Assembly: GCA_050250875.1 (NCBI GenBank)
Contig: JBFWNV010000001.1
Location: 1,736,001 to 1,800,000 of the forward strand
DNA length: 64,000 nucleotides
Direction: 5' to 3'
Source of the DNA: CAWAYR01 sp050250875
GTDB lineage: Bacteria; Acidobacteriota; Vicinamibacteria; Vicinamibacterales; UBA2999
Both the position numbers and the translations under genes were made by a program. Positions 37,216 to 44,505 of the stretch are shown in pieces. Position 1 is the first letter of the stretch, and the number at the start of each line of letters is the position of its first letter. The notes below the pieces were generated by a model. It did not search any database. It saw only the letters and a list, made by a program, of their open reading frames with translations, and was not told where the DNA came from.

Positions 37216-38145
37216 ATGAAAGGCCTGCTCGACCACCAGGTGCTGTTCTTCGGCGGCAAGGGCGGTGTGGGCAAGACGACGTGCGCCGCGGCGATGGCGC
37301 TGGCCGCCAGCCGCGCCGGCCGCAGCGTGCTGCTCGTCTCCACCGACCCGGCACACTCCACGTCCGACATCTTCGAGCGGCCGATCGGTCCCGAGCCGGT
37401 GGAGCTGCAGCGCCGACTCTGGGGCCTGGAGATCGACGCCGCCACCGAGTCCACCCGCTACGTCGCCGAGGTGAAGGAGCGGGTGCGCGCGCTGTTCGGC
37501 CACTCGATCCTCGAGGAGGCGTTCAAGCAGATCGACCTGGCCGCCTCGATGCCGGGCGCCGAGGAGGTAGCGCTGTTCGACCGCATGGGCCGGCTGATCC
37601 TCGGCGAGGACTCGCGCTTCGACCTGGTGATCTTCGACACCGCGCCCACCGGCCACACGCTGCGGCTGGTGCGGATGCCCGAGCTGATGGAGGCGTGGGT
37701 GCGGGCGCTGTCGAAGTCGCGCCGGGCGATGCTCGGCGTCGAGGGCGACGACAAGGAGGATCCGATCCTGAAGTCGCTGACCGAGCGGTTCGAGCGGCTG
37801 CAAGCCCTGCGCGCGCGCCTGGTCGGGGGCCGCACCACCGCCTTCGTCCTGGTGCTGATTCCCGAGCGGCTGCCGATCGAGGAAACGGCGCGGGCGCTCG
37901 CCCAGCTCGACGACACCGGCGTGAAGGTGGCGGGCCTCGTCGTCAACCGCGTGCTGCCACCGGCGACCAGTGACGCGTTTCTCCACGCCCGCCGCGAGCA
38001 GGAGCGGCTGTATCTCGACGAGATCGCGCGCCGGTTCGGCGACCGGCCGCGCGTCGAGCTGCCGCAGTTCCCCAGGGACGTCTATGGACTGGCCGCCCTC
38101 GAGCCGATCGCCGACGCGCTCCTGGCGGCCACAGGAGTGCGTTGA
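37216..38145 (+). CDS. ArsA/GET3 family ATPase
   Basis: 309 residues, a single-domain form (half of classical ArsA). The deviant Walker A GGKGGVGKTT (about 14-23), the STDPAHSTSDIF switch I and IFDTAPTGHTLRLVRMPEL switch II are complete, and VNRVLPP resembles the A-loop region. I see no arsenite-binding cysteine set. Together with the cory-CC-star partner it forms a recurrent pair of unknown role; membrane protein targeting or metalloid handling are possibilities, but no ars genes are nearby. Its stop overlaps the DinB start (TGATG). Confidence 0.92.
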   Translation: MKGLLDHQVLFFGGKGGVGKTTCAAAMALAASRAGRSVLLVSTDPAHSTSDIFERPIGPEPVELQRRLWGLEIDAATESTRYVAEVKERVRALFGHSILEEAFKQIDLAASMPGAEEVALFDRMGRLILGEDSRFDLVIFDTAPTGHTLRLVRMPELMEAWVRALSKSRRAMLGVEGDDKEDPILKSLTERFERLQALRARLVGGRTTAFVLVLIPERLPIEETARALAQLDDTGVKVAGLVVNRVLPPATSDAFLHARREQERLYLDEIARRFGDRPRVELPQFPRDVYGLAALEPIADALLAATGVR

Positions 38146-38666
38146 TGACGATCGCGAAGCCCCAGCCCGGTGATTACGCGCCGCCGTTCCAGGCCTACGT
38201 GGACGATGCCGCCGCGCAGGGCAGCGACGCCCTGGCCATTCTCGAAGGGCAGCAGGCGCTGCTCGACCGGATGGCGTCGTGGCCCGAGAGCAAGGCCGGC
38301 CACCGTTACGCCGAGGGCAAGTGGACGGTGCGCGAGGTGGTCGGCCACATGGCCGATGCCGAGCGCATCTTCACCTATCGGCTGCTGCGCATCGCCCGCG
38401 GCGACGCGACGCCGCTGCCCGGCTTCGACGAGAACGCCTATCAACTGACGGCCGGGTTCGAGCGCCGCACCCTGGCCAGCCTCGTGGCCGAACTGCGCGC
38501 CATCCGCCAGGCGACGCTGTCGCTCATCCGCTCGCTCGACGCCGCCGCCCTCGAACGCGAGGGCACGGCCAGCAACAAGCGCGCGACCGCGCGCGGCTTG
38601 GTGTGGGTGACGGCGGGGCACTTCCAGCACCACGCCGACATCCTCAGGGACAGATACGGGATGTAG
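38145..38666 (+). CDS. DinB family (DinB_2) protein
   Basis: 173 residues, a four-helix bundle typical of the DinB/YfiT superfamily. The three metal-ligand histidine positions are visible: KWTVREVVGHMADAERIF (first His) and TAGHFQHHADILRDRY (second and third). Family members are metal-dependent thiol transferases or have unknown roles. It is the third gene of the cory-CC-star/ArsA operon by TGATG overlap; a thiol-linked role for the whole set is inference. An adjacent in-frame TTG just upstream is less likely as start. Confidence 0.9.
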   Translation: MTIAKPQPGDYAPPFQAYVDDAAAQGSDALAILEGQQALLDRMASWPESKAGHRYAEGKWTVREVVGHMADAERIFTYRLLRIARGDATPLPGFDENAYQLTAGFERRTLASLVAELRAIRQATLSLIRSLDAAALEREGTASNKRATARGLVWVTAGHFQHHADILRDRYGM

Positions 38667-38696
38667 GGACCGGGGACCAGGGACCAGGGACCAGGA
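38666..38696. repeat. Heptanucleotide array (GGGACCA type)
   Basis: Four GGGACC(A/G) units between the convergent DinB and nucleotidyltransferase genes. The first base overlaps the DinB stop. Confidence 0.8.
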
Positions 38697-38699
38697 AGT

Positions 38700-39272
38700 T
38701 CAGCTGTCGCCCAGGGCGCGGTCGAGCAGGTCGGCCACCCCGAGGGCGTCCGCGTTCGCACGCAGATAGGCCGCGTCGAGCCGCTGGCCCTGCACCCTCA
38801 CGATGCCGAGCACGTCGCGCCACTGTCGGTCCGACGTCTGACCGCCGCGGCGATACCAGCGGAGTTTCTGCAGCAGGATGTCTTCTGGCGGATGGATGTG
38901 GAGGATTCGCCCGCCGCCGATATCCACTGCCATCCGGCGCACCAGCTGCTGGGAATCGAGCACGGTGCCGCCGGCGACGAACAGGTCGATCTTGAGCTGT
39001 GTGTCCTGATGGATCAGATTGGCGGCGCTTCGCGTTCGTACGGCTCGACGTAGAGCGTCGCCGTCGACGTAGAACGCCGCCTGCAGGGCGGCGACCAGCG
39101 GCTGCACGTGCGATTCGTCGAGGGCAGCGACGATGTCCACGTCGATGGTCGACCGCGGTTCGCCGGCGAACGACGCGGCGATGGATCCACCCACGGTGCT
39201 GGCGACGCCCAGCTGGTCGAGGGCGCGGACGACCAGCAGCGCGACGTCGATGGCGGTGGTGCCCGGAGTCAC
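38700..39272 (-). CDS. Nucleotidyltransferase-fold protein (AbiEii/MNT-like)
   Basis: 190 residues. VGGSIAASFAGEPRSTIDVDIVAAL contains the GG-S and D-x-D core of minimal nucleotidyltransferases, and QLKIDLFVAG gives the third acidic residue. IHPPEDILLQKLRWYRRGGQTSDRQWRDVLGI is the helical segment shared by AbiEii-like and DUF6036-type proteins. It may transfer a nucleotide to a protein or tRNA. It starts with a GTG overlapping the stop of the 87-residue gene (GTGA), forming a toxin-antitoxin-like pair. Whether it is toxic is unknown. Confidence 0.82.
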   Translation of the reverse strand: MTPGTTAIDVALLVVRALDQLGVASTVGGSIAASFAGEPRSTIDVDIVAALDESHVQPLVAALQAAFYVDGDALRRAVRTRSAANLIHQDTQLKIDLFVAGGTVLDSQQLVRRMAVDIGGGRILHIHPPEDILLQKLRWYRRGGQTSDRQWRDVLGIVRVQGQRLDAAYLRANADALGVADLLDRALGDS

Positions 39273-39532
39273 GTCGAGACGTAGGCTGCCGCGTCCGGAA
39301 ACGCCGCGACGGCCAGGTCCGCGCCGAACAGGATGATCGCGGCGCGCAGGAACACCTCGCGCTCGCCGGCGTCGGGGTGACGATGGCGGATGCCGGCCAG
39401 CATCATCACGCGCGACGCGGCGCTCAACTGCTGCACTGCCGCGATCTTCTCGGCCGGCGACATCCGTCGCCACGCCTCGATCTGGCGCGCCTCGACCTCG
39501 AGCGTCGTGTCGGCGGCAAGCGGCGTCCGCAT
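39269..39532 (-). CDS. Small helical protein paired with the nucleotidyltransferase
   Basis: 87 residues, helical and charged: RQIEAWRRMSPAEKIAAVQQLSAASRVMMLAGIRHRHP, then EREVFLRAAIILFGADLAVAAFPDA. I recall similar short proteins upstream of nucleotidyltransferase genes in other Acidobacteria but know no function; an antitoxin or partner role is inference from size, order and the 4-nt overlap. A perfect TATAAT lies 7 nt before its ATG, the best promoter match in the window, so the pair has its own leaderless transcript. Confidence 0.75.
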   Translation of the reverse strand: MRTPLAADTTLEVEARQIEAWRRMSPAEKIAAVQQLSAASRVMMLAGIRHRHPDAGEREVFLRAAIILFGADLAVAAFPDAAAYVST

Positions 39533-39539
39533 GGGCGCG

Positions 39540-39545
39540 ATTATA
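39540..39545 (-). promoter_or_regulatory. Leaderless promoter -10 box (nucleotidyltransferase pair)
   Basis: TATAAT on the minus strand, exact consensus, with 7 nt before the ATG at 39532. It sits in the 24-nt gap after the repeat-protein gene. Confidence 0.6.
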
Positions 39546-39556
39546 CGCGCCGGGTG

Positions 39557-40672
39557 CTACCGCCGGCGCCAGCGCCGGCCGTGAATCGCCAGGTCCACGG
39601 CGTCGTCGGGCGAGTCGATTCGCAGGCCGTCGGCGCGCGCCTGGCGCACGAACTCGGCACTCACGCTGTGGATGCGCATCCGCACCAGGTCGTCCTCGTC
39701 CATGGCCGTGAAGCCGAGGCCGCGCATGTCCTTGATGAACTGCGGCCGCACGCCGTGGATGCGGAACCTGACCAGGTCGTCGGCGCCGAGCGCCGGGTAG
39801 CCGATCGTCTTCAGCTCGTCGATCTCGGCCAGCGTCACGCCGTGGATCCGCATCCGCACGTAGTCGTCGGCGACCAGCCCCGTGTAGCCGCGGCTCTTCA
39901 GCCCGGCGATGAACTCGGCGGTGACGTTGTGGATGCGCAGCCGGACGACCTCGTCGGCGTCGGTGGCGGCGAGCCCGGCGGCACGCAGCTCGCGGATTCT
40001 CGCCGGCGTGGCGCCGTGGATGCGCAGCCGCACCAGAGCGTCGCCGTCGAGGCCGGTGAACCCCAGGGCCGCCAGTTCGCGGATGCCGGCGCCGCTCACG
40101 CCGTGAATCTTGAAACGCACGACCTCGTCGAGGTCGGCGGCGCGCTGGCCGGCGCCGCGGATCTCCTTCACGAACGCGGTGCGCACATCCATCACCGCCA
40201 GCCGCATCACCTGCTCGCGTGACAGCGCGCTGAAGCCGAGCCCGGCCATCGCCGACGCATAGCCGGCGTCCGGTGCGAAGGTGCAGCGGCCGGAGCCACG
40301 TCCGTCGGTGAACGAGCCCGTGAAGGTGAACGTGCCGGCCTCGCGCGCCAGCGTGAACCGGACGTTCGAGGCGTCGCCGTCCAGGGCCGCGTCGGGCAGC
40401 CCGGCCAGCTCGGTGACCCGCACGCCGAAGCCCCAGCGATCCTGGCCGTCGCCGGTCCTCAGGTTGAGCTGGATGCGCGGTACTCGGTCGTCGTCGCGCC
40501 AGCCGTTGCGCGCGTTGGCGGTCCAGTCGCCCGACTCCTGTCGGGCGGCCGCGGTCGCAGAGGACTGCCCGGTTTCGAACACGTCGGCGTCGAGCCGCCC
40601 GCGGGCCGGAATCGACAGCACCGTGCCCACCACCGCCGCGGCCAGTCCCAGGGTCCAGATGCGTGCGCGCAT
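39557..40672 (-). CDS. Exported protein with tandem ~25-residue RIHGV repeats
   Basis: 371 residues from the ATG at 40672, which gives a signal peptide (MRARIWTLGLAAAVVGTVLSIPARG). Residues about 30-130 form a unique beta domain (RTGDGQDRWGFGVRVTEL, FTFTGSFTDGRGSG). From about residue 150 to near the C-terminus there are seven or eight tandem repeats of about 25 residues, each with LG(F/Y)..L..DDLVR(L/F/M)(R/K)IHGV....I.EL. They should stack as a helical solenoid. Similar repeats occur in acidobacterial proteins, some linked to BlaR1-like sensors. Binding partner unknown. A further in-frame ATG at 40690 is less likely. The gap 40673-40778 shows no feature. Confidence 0.8.
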   Translation of the reverse strand: MRARIWTLGLAAAVVGTVLSIPARGRLDADVFETGQSSATAAARQESGDWTANARNGWRDDDRVPRIQLNLRTGDGQDRWGFGVRVTELAGLPDAALDGDASNVRFTLAREAGTFTFTGSFTDGRGSGRCTFAPDAGYASAMAGLGFSALSREQVMRLAVMDVRTAFVKEIRGAGQRAADLDEVVRFKIHGVSGAGIRELAALGFTGLDGDALVRLRIHGATPARIRELRAAGLAATDADEVVRLRIHNVTAEFIAGLKSRGYTGLVADDYVRMRIHGVTLAEIDELKTIGYPALGADDLVRFRIHGVRPQFIKDMRGLGFTAMDEDDLVRMRIHSVSAEFVRQARADGLRIDSPDDAVDLAIHGRRWRRR

Positions 40673-40910
40673 GACCGTCACCTCGCGCATTGGACGGCAG
40701 CCAGCCCGGCGAGGTTGGAATTCGGCGGGGGCGGATCGCGTGCGAGCCGGTCAGTGGGACGTGGCTCTCGCGACCCCACCGTGCCGCTATTGAGCGGCGG
40801 CCGGCCGAGGTCAGGCTCAGCGACGCAGTGCGCGCACGAGCGGGGCCGGTGCGCGTCCCGGAGACGCGGAGTTCAGCGCGCCATCGCCCGTCGGGTCGAC
40901 GACCTGCGAC

Positions 40911-42779
40911 TCAGGTCAGCCACAGAATGAAGTTCATCAGCAGCTGCAGCGGCATGTACAGGTAGTGCAGCACGTTGAAGCGCGCCCTCGCCGACGCCTG
41001 CACGTCGTTCACGAACATCTTCTGCCTGATGTCCTGCACGGTCTGCCGGTCGTTGGTCAGGATCCCGACTTCGAGATCCCCGAGCATCGACCGGCGGTTG
41101 AGGTTCGCCGTGCCCACGTACACCAGGTTGTCGTCGGCCATGAACACCTTGCTGTGCATCATCGTCTTGGGGGCGAACGTGCCGCGTTGCGTGCCGTGCA
41201 CCGTGTTGTTCAGCTCGCCGTCCCACAGGCACACGTCCACGCCCTCCCACAGCAGGTGATTGGTCAGCACCTTCTCGGCGGCCTTGACCATCGGCTGATC
41301 CATGTGCCGGGGCAGGACCACCAGGATGAACCGGCCGCCCGGCCGCGCCGCCACCACGTCGAAGTAGTCGGGGCCGCAGGTGGCCTTCATGCCCGTTTCG
41401 CCGTTGGCCGCGTTCAGCTCCTTGGCCCGCCGGAGCTGCCATTGGCGGGCCTTGCCGCGAATCAGCAGGGTCGAGAGCCCGTCACTGAAGAAGGCATTCT
41501 CGAAATAGAGCGACCGCTGCGCCCGGCCGATGACCGTGCCGAGGGCCTTCCAGGTCGGGCTCTCCTTCAAGTCGAAGTTGCTGCTCCAGACGAGCCGCCC
41601 GGCGGCGGTCATGGCCGCCTTCTCCTCCTCGCCGAGTTCCCGGAAGTACCCGCGCAGGCAGGCGGGGTCGTCGTCGCAGAGGTAGCGGGTGAGATCCCAG
41701 TGCTTCACGTCGTGGAACCTGGCCAGGAAGAAGTGATTGAGATCGTTGACCAGCTCGCCTTCGACGAGGATCGCCGCGTCGCGCCAGCGGCGCTGCCCGG
41801 GCACCCAGTCCATCACCTTGTCGACGATGTTGCCGCCGCTCACGACGGCGCGGCGCTCGTTGCTGGTGATCTTGGTGTGATTGCTGCCCCACGCCAGGGC
41901 TGCCGCCTCCTGGTGCACCTGGATGCCGAAGGCCTCGAGCGCCTGGAGGATCCCGGCGCCGCTGAGCTTGCGCTCCAGCTGCTTGAAGTCGTCCAGATAC
42001 AGCCTGATGGCGATCGGGCTGCGATCCGGATGACGGCGGGCGAGGGCCGCCACGTTGGCCAGGAGCCGCTCCCGGCCGGGGACGTCGAAGGCTTCGCTGG
42101 CAATCGGGCCGGTCACGACGGGAACGTCGGCACAGTCGCCGCCGTTCAACAGGCGTGGCAGGCCCAGCGTCGTCAGCACGCGGTCGATGTCGCACGGCGT
42201 GCGGAACCCGAGCCGCCTGGCGATGAGCAGGCCGGCCACGGTGTGCCCCATCCGGTCCGGATAGAGCTCGAAGTACGACAGATGGACGAACGTCTCGGCG
42301 CTGCGAATGGTCTCGAGCACCTCGTCGCGCAGCTCGCCGCCGTCGTCGAGATAGCGAAAGCGATTGTGCGCCTTGAACGAGTAGATGTTGGTGGGGTCGT
42401 TCTCTTCGAATCTGGAGTCGAGCGCCTCGTCGAGCAGGTCGTCCATCGCCTCGGGCGTGGCGGTCGCCTCTTTCGCCAGCTCCAGTTTCGAGGTGACTCG
42501 GGCGAGGTCGTCCGGGTTGGTCTTGTCGTGGGCCTTCAGCCACTGGAGCGTCGGCCACGACTCGAGGACGAAGGCATCGACGTCGCGGCGCAGCGCCGCG
42601 AGCTGACGGGCGCGCTTGCCGGGATCCCTGGTGTCGAGGGTGGCGGCGCGCGCCAGCAGGCCGTCGACGGCCCGATTCACCGCGTCCAGACGCTGCGCGG
42701 GAGTCCGGCCGGGCTCGTCGGCCCGGGCCGGCAGCCCGAGAACGACCAGCAGAGCGCCGATGAGTGCCACAACCCGCAT
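40911..42779 (-). CDS. Exported phospholipase D-like protein
   Basis: About 622 residues from the ATG at 42779, with signal sequence MRVVALIGALLVVLGLPARA (12 residues shorter than the longest frame). Two PLD half-sites: NHTKITSNE (HxKxxxxE, where Asp is usual) with SGGNIVD around residue 300, and MHSKVFMADDNLVYVGTANLNRRS (complete HxKxxxxD with GTANLN) near residue 555. It likely hydrolyses phosphodiester bonds of lipids or transfers phosphatidyl groups in the periplasm. An ~120-residue helical N-terminal region (DPGKRARQLAALRRDVDAF) is unassigned. The final residues LLMNFILWLT are hydrophobic. Monocistronic. The 238 bases 40673-40910 hold no gene that I can see. Confidence 0.87.
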   Translation of the reverse strand: MRVVALIGALLVVLGLPARADEPGRTPAQRLDAVNRAVDGLLARAATLDTRDPGKRARQLAALRRDVDAFVLESWPTLQWLKAHDKTNPDDLARVTSKLELAKEATATPEAMDDLLDEALDSRFEENDPTNIYSFKAHNRFRYLDDGGELRDEVLETIRSAETFVHLSYFELYPDRMGHTVAGLLIARRLGFRTPCDIDRVLTTLGLPRLLNGGDCADVPVVTGPIASEAFDVPGRERLLANVAALARRHPDRSPIAIRLYLDDFKQLERKLSGAGILQALEAFGIQVHQEAAALAWGSNHTKITSNERRAVVSGGNIVDKVMDWVPGQRRWRDAAILVEGELVNDLNHFFLARFHDVKHWDLTRYLCDDDPACLRGYFRELGEEEKAAMTAAGRLVWSSNFDLKESPTWKALGTVIGRAQRSLYFENAFFSDGLSTLLIRGKARQWQLRRAKELNAANGETGMKATCGPDYFDVVAARPGGRFILVVLPRHMDQPMVKAAEKVLTNHLLWEGVDVCLWDGELNNTVHGTQRGTFAPKTMMHSKVFMADDNLVYVGTANLNRRSMLGDLEVGILTNDRQTVQDIRQKMFVNDVQASARARFNVLHYLYMPLQLLMNFILWLT

Positions 42780-42814
42780 GTCCGGATCCACCCGATCTCG
42801 ATCCGTGCGCTACC

Positions 42815-44437
42815 TCACCCGAACGTCGCGAACTCGATCTCGGGGTTCTGCTGCGTGATGTAGTTCAGCCCCCACTGCGACTCGAACAGCAGCACCGGCC
42901 GCTCGTCGCGGTCGACCGCGCGCAGGATGCCGGTGGAGCGGTTTTCGAGGTCGCTGAGCTGCTTCGGGTCGCACTTCACCCAGCGCAGCGCCGTGTAGCC
43001 GATCGGGTCGATCTTGCAGTCGACGTTGTACTCCTGCTTGAGCCGCGCCTCGACCACTTCCAGCTGCAGCGGGCCGACCACGCCGAGGATCGGCTCGCGG
43101 CGGCCGTGCACCGGGAACACCACCTGGATGAGCCCCTCTTCCTCGAGCTGGATGACGCCGGTGTCGAGCTGCTTCGAGCGGGTGTCGAGCAGGCGGACGC
43201 GGCCGAAGTGCTCGGGCGGGAAGCGCGGCACCGGCGGATACCGCACCGGCGCGCCGACGTACAGCGTGTCGCCGATGGCGAACTTGCCCGGGTTGGGCAG
43301 GCCGACGACGTCGCCCGGGTAGGCCCGCTCCACGGTCTCGCGCTGGCCGCCGAAGAAGCGATAGGGTCGGGCGGCGCGCACCACGTCGCCGCTGCGCGCG
43401 TTGACCAGCGTCATGTCCTTCTCGAACACGCCCGAGCAGATGCGCACGAACGCCACGCGGTCGCGGTGCTTGCGGTTCATGTTCGCCTGGATCTTGAACA
43501 CGAACCCCGACATGCCCGGCGCCACCGGCGGCACCGTGCCGCCGTCGGCGGTCTCGCGCGGCTGCGGCGGCGGGGCCAGCGTTTCGAGCGCGTCGAGGAT
43601 CGCCTCGAGGCCGAAGTTGTCGAGCGCGCTGCCGAAGAACACCGGCGTCTGCCGCCCGGCCAGGTACTCGGCCCGGTTGAAGGGGGTGCCGGCGCCGGCG
43701 ATGAGCTCGGTGTCGTGGATGAGCGTCTGGTGCAGGCTCTCGCCGAGCAGCTCGACCAGCTGCGGATCGCTGGCGTCGGTGGTGTGCACCGGGGCGCGGT
43801 AGCCGCCGCCGGGCACCTGCTCGTAGAGCCGCGTCTCGCGCGTGGCCAGATCGAACACGCCGCGGAAGCGGTCGCCGCTGCCGATCGGCCAGTTGAGCGG
43901 CGCGGCGTGGATGCCGAGCACGTCCTCGATCTCCTGCAGCAGCTCGAACGGATCGCGGCCGGGCAGGTCGAGCTTGTTGACGAAGGTGATGAGCGGCAGG
44001 TGGCGCAGCCGCGCCACCTCGAACAGCTTGCGGGTCTGCGTCTCGATGCCCTTGGCGGCGTCGATCACCATCACCGCGCTGTCCACGGCGTAGAGCGTGC
44101 GGTAGGTGTCTTCGCTGAAGTCCTGGTGGCCGGGCGTGTCGAGCAGCGTGATGTGGCAGCCGCGCAGGTCGAAGTCGAGCGCCGCCGAGGTCACCGAGAT
44201 GCCGCGTTCGCGCTCGACGTCCATCCAGTCGGATACGGCGTGGCGCTGCGTCTTGCGGCCGCGCACCGCGCCGGCCAGCTCGATGGCGCCGGCGTAGAGC
44301 AGCAGCTTCTCGGTGAGCGTCGTCTTGCCGGCATCGGGGTGCGAGATGATGGCGAACGTGCGGCGGCGGCTCACCTCGGCGGGGAGCCGCGTGTCGATCT
44401 GGCCGGGGGATTCGAGCGGTGGAGCGTCTGAGGCCAC
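42815..44437 (-). CDS. prfC: Peptide chain release factor 3
   Basis: 540 residues (family about 530). G-domain motifs are SHPDAGKTTLTEKLLLY, SDWMDVERERGISVTSAAL (with the effector-loop threonine region), DTPGHQDFSEDTYRTL and NKLDLPGRDP. Domains II-III follow, with GFVFKIQANMNRKHRDRVAF and QLEVVEARLKQEYNVDC, specific to RF3. It is a cytoplasmic GTPase that recycles RF1/RF2 from the ribosome. The start is a GTG 2 nt after AGGAGGAC. It lies alone between the PLD gene and the divergent DUF6311 gene. Confidence 0.97.
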   Translation of the reverse strand: MASDAPPLESPGQIDTRLPAEVSRRRTFAIISHPDAGKTTLTEKLLLYAGAIELAGAVRGRKTQRHAVSDWMDVERERGISVTSAALDFDLRGCHITLLDTPGHQDFSEDTYRTLYAVDSAVMVIDAAKGIETQTRKLFEVARLRHLPLITFVNKLDLPGRDPFELLQEIEDVLGIHAAPLNWPIGSGDRFRGVFDLATRETRLYEQVPGGGYRAPVHTTDASDPQLVELLGESLHQTLIHDTELIAGAGTPFNRAEYLAGRQTPVFFGSALDNFGLEAILDALETLAPPPQPRETADGGTVPPVAPGMSGFVFKIQANMNRKHRDRVAFVRICSGVFEKDMTLVNARSGDVVRAARPYRFFGGQRETVERAYPGDVVGLPNPGKFAIGDTLYVGAPVRYPPVPRFPPEHFGRVRLLDTRSKQLDTGVIQLEEEGLIQVVFPVHGRREPILGVVGPLQLEVVEARLKQEYNVDCKIDPIGYTALRWVKCDPKQLSDLENRSTGILRAVDRDERPVLLFESQWGLNYITQQNPEIEFATFG

Positions 44438-44492
44438 GTCCTCCTAGGGTACCGTGACCGGCCACCGCCGGTCGAATCGCCCGCGCCGCGTC

Positions 44493-44498
44493 TAAGAT
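44493..44498 (+). promoter_or_regulatory. Probable leaderless promoter -10 box (DUF6311 gene)
   Basis: TAAGAT with 7 nt (AGTCGCC) before the GTG at 44506. Confidence 0.4.
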
Positions 44499-44505
44499 AG
44501 TCGCC

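Noticed and set aside
37216..38145. Arsenic resistance locus
   Set aside because: The ATPase is ArsA-like, but there is no arsB, arsR or arsC nearby, and the arsenite-binding cysteines are not visible.
40673..40910. A possible small gene or RNA in the gap between the repeat protein and PLD
   Set aside because: Short frames on both strands lack ribosome sites and look like random high-G+C frames; no hairpin with a T-run.
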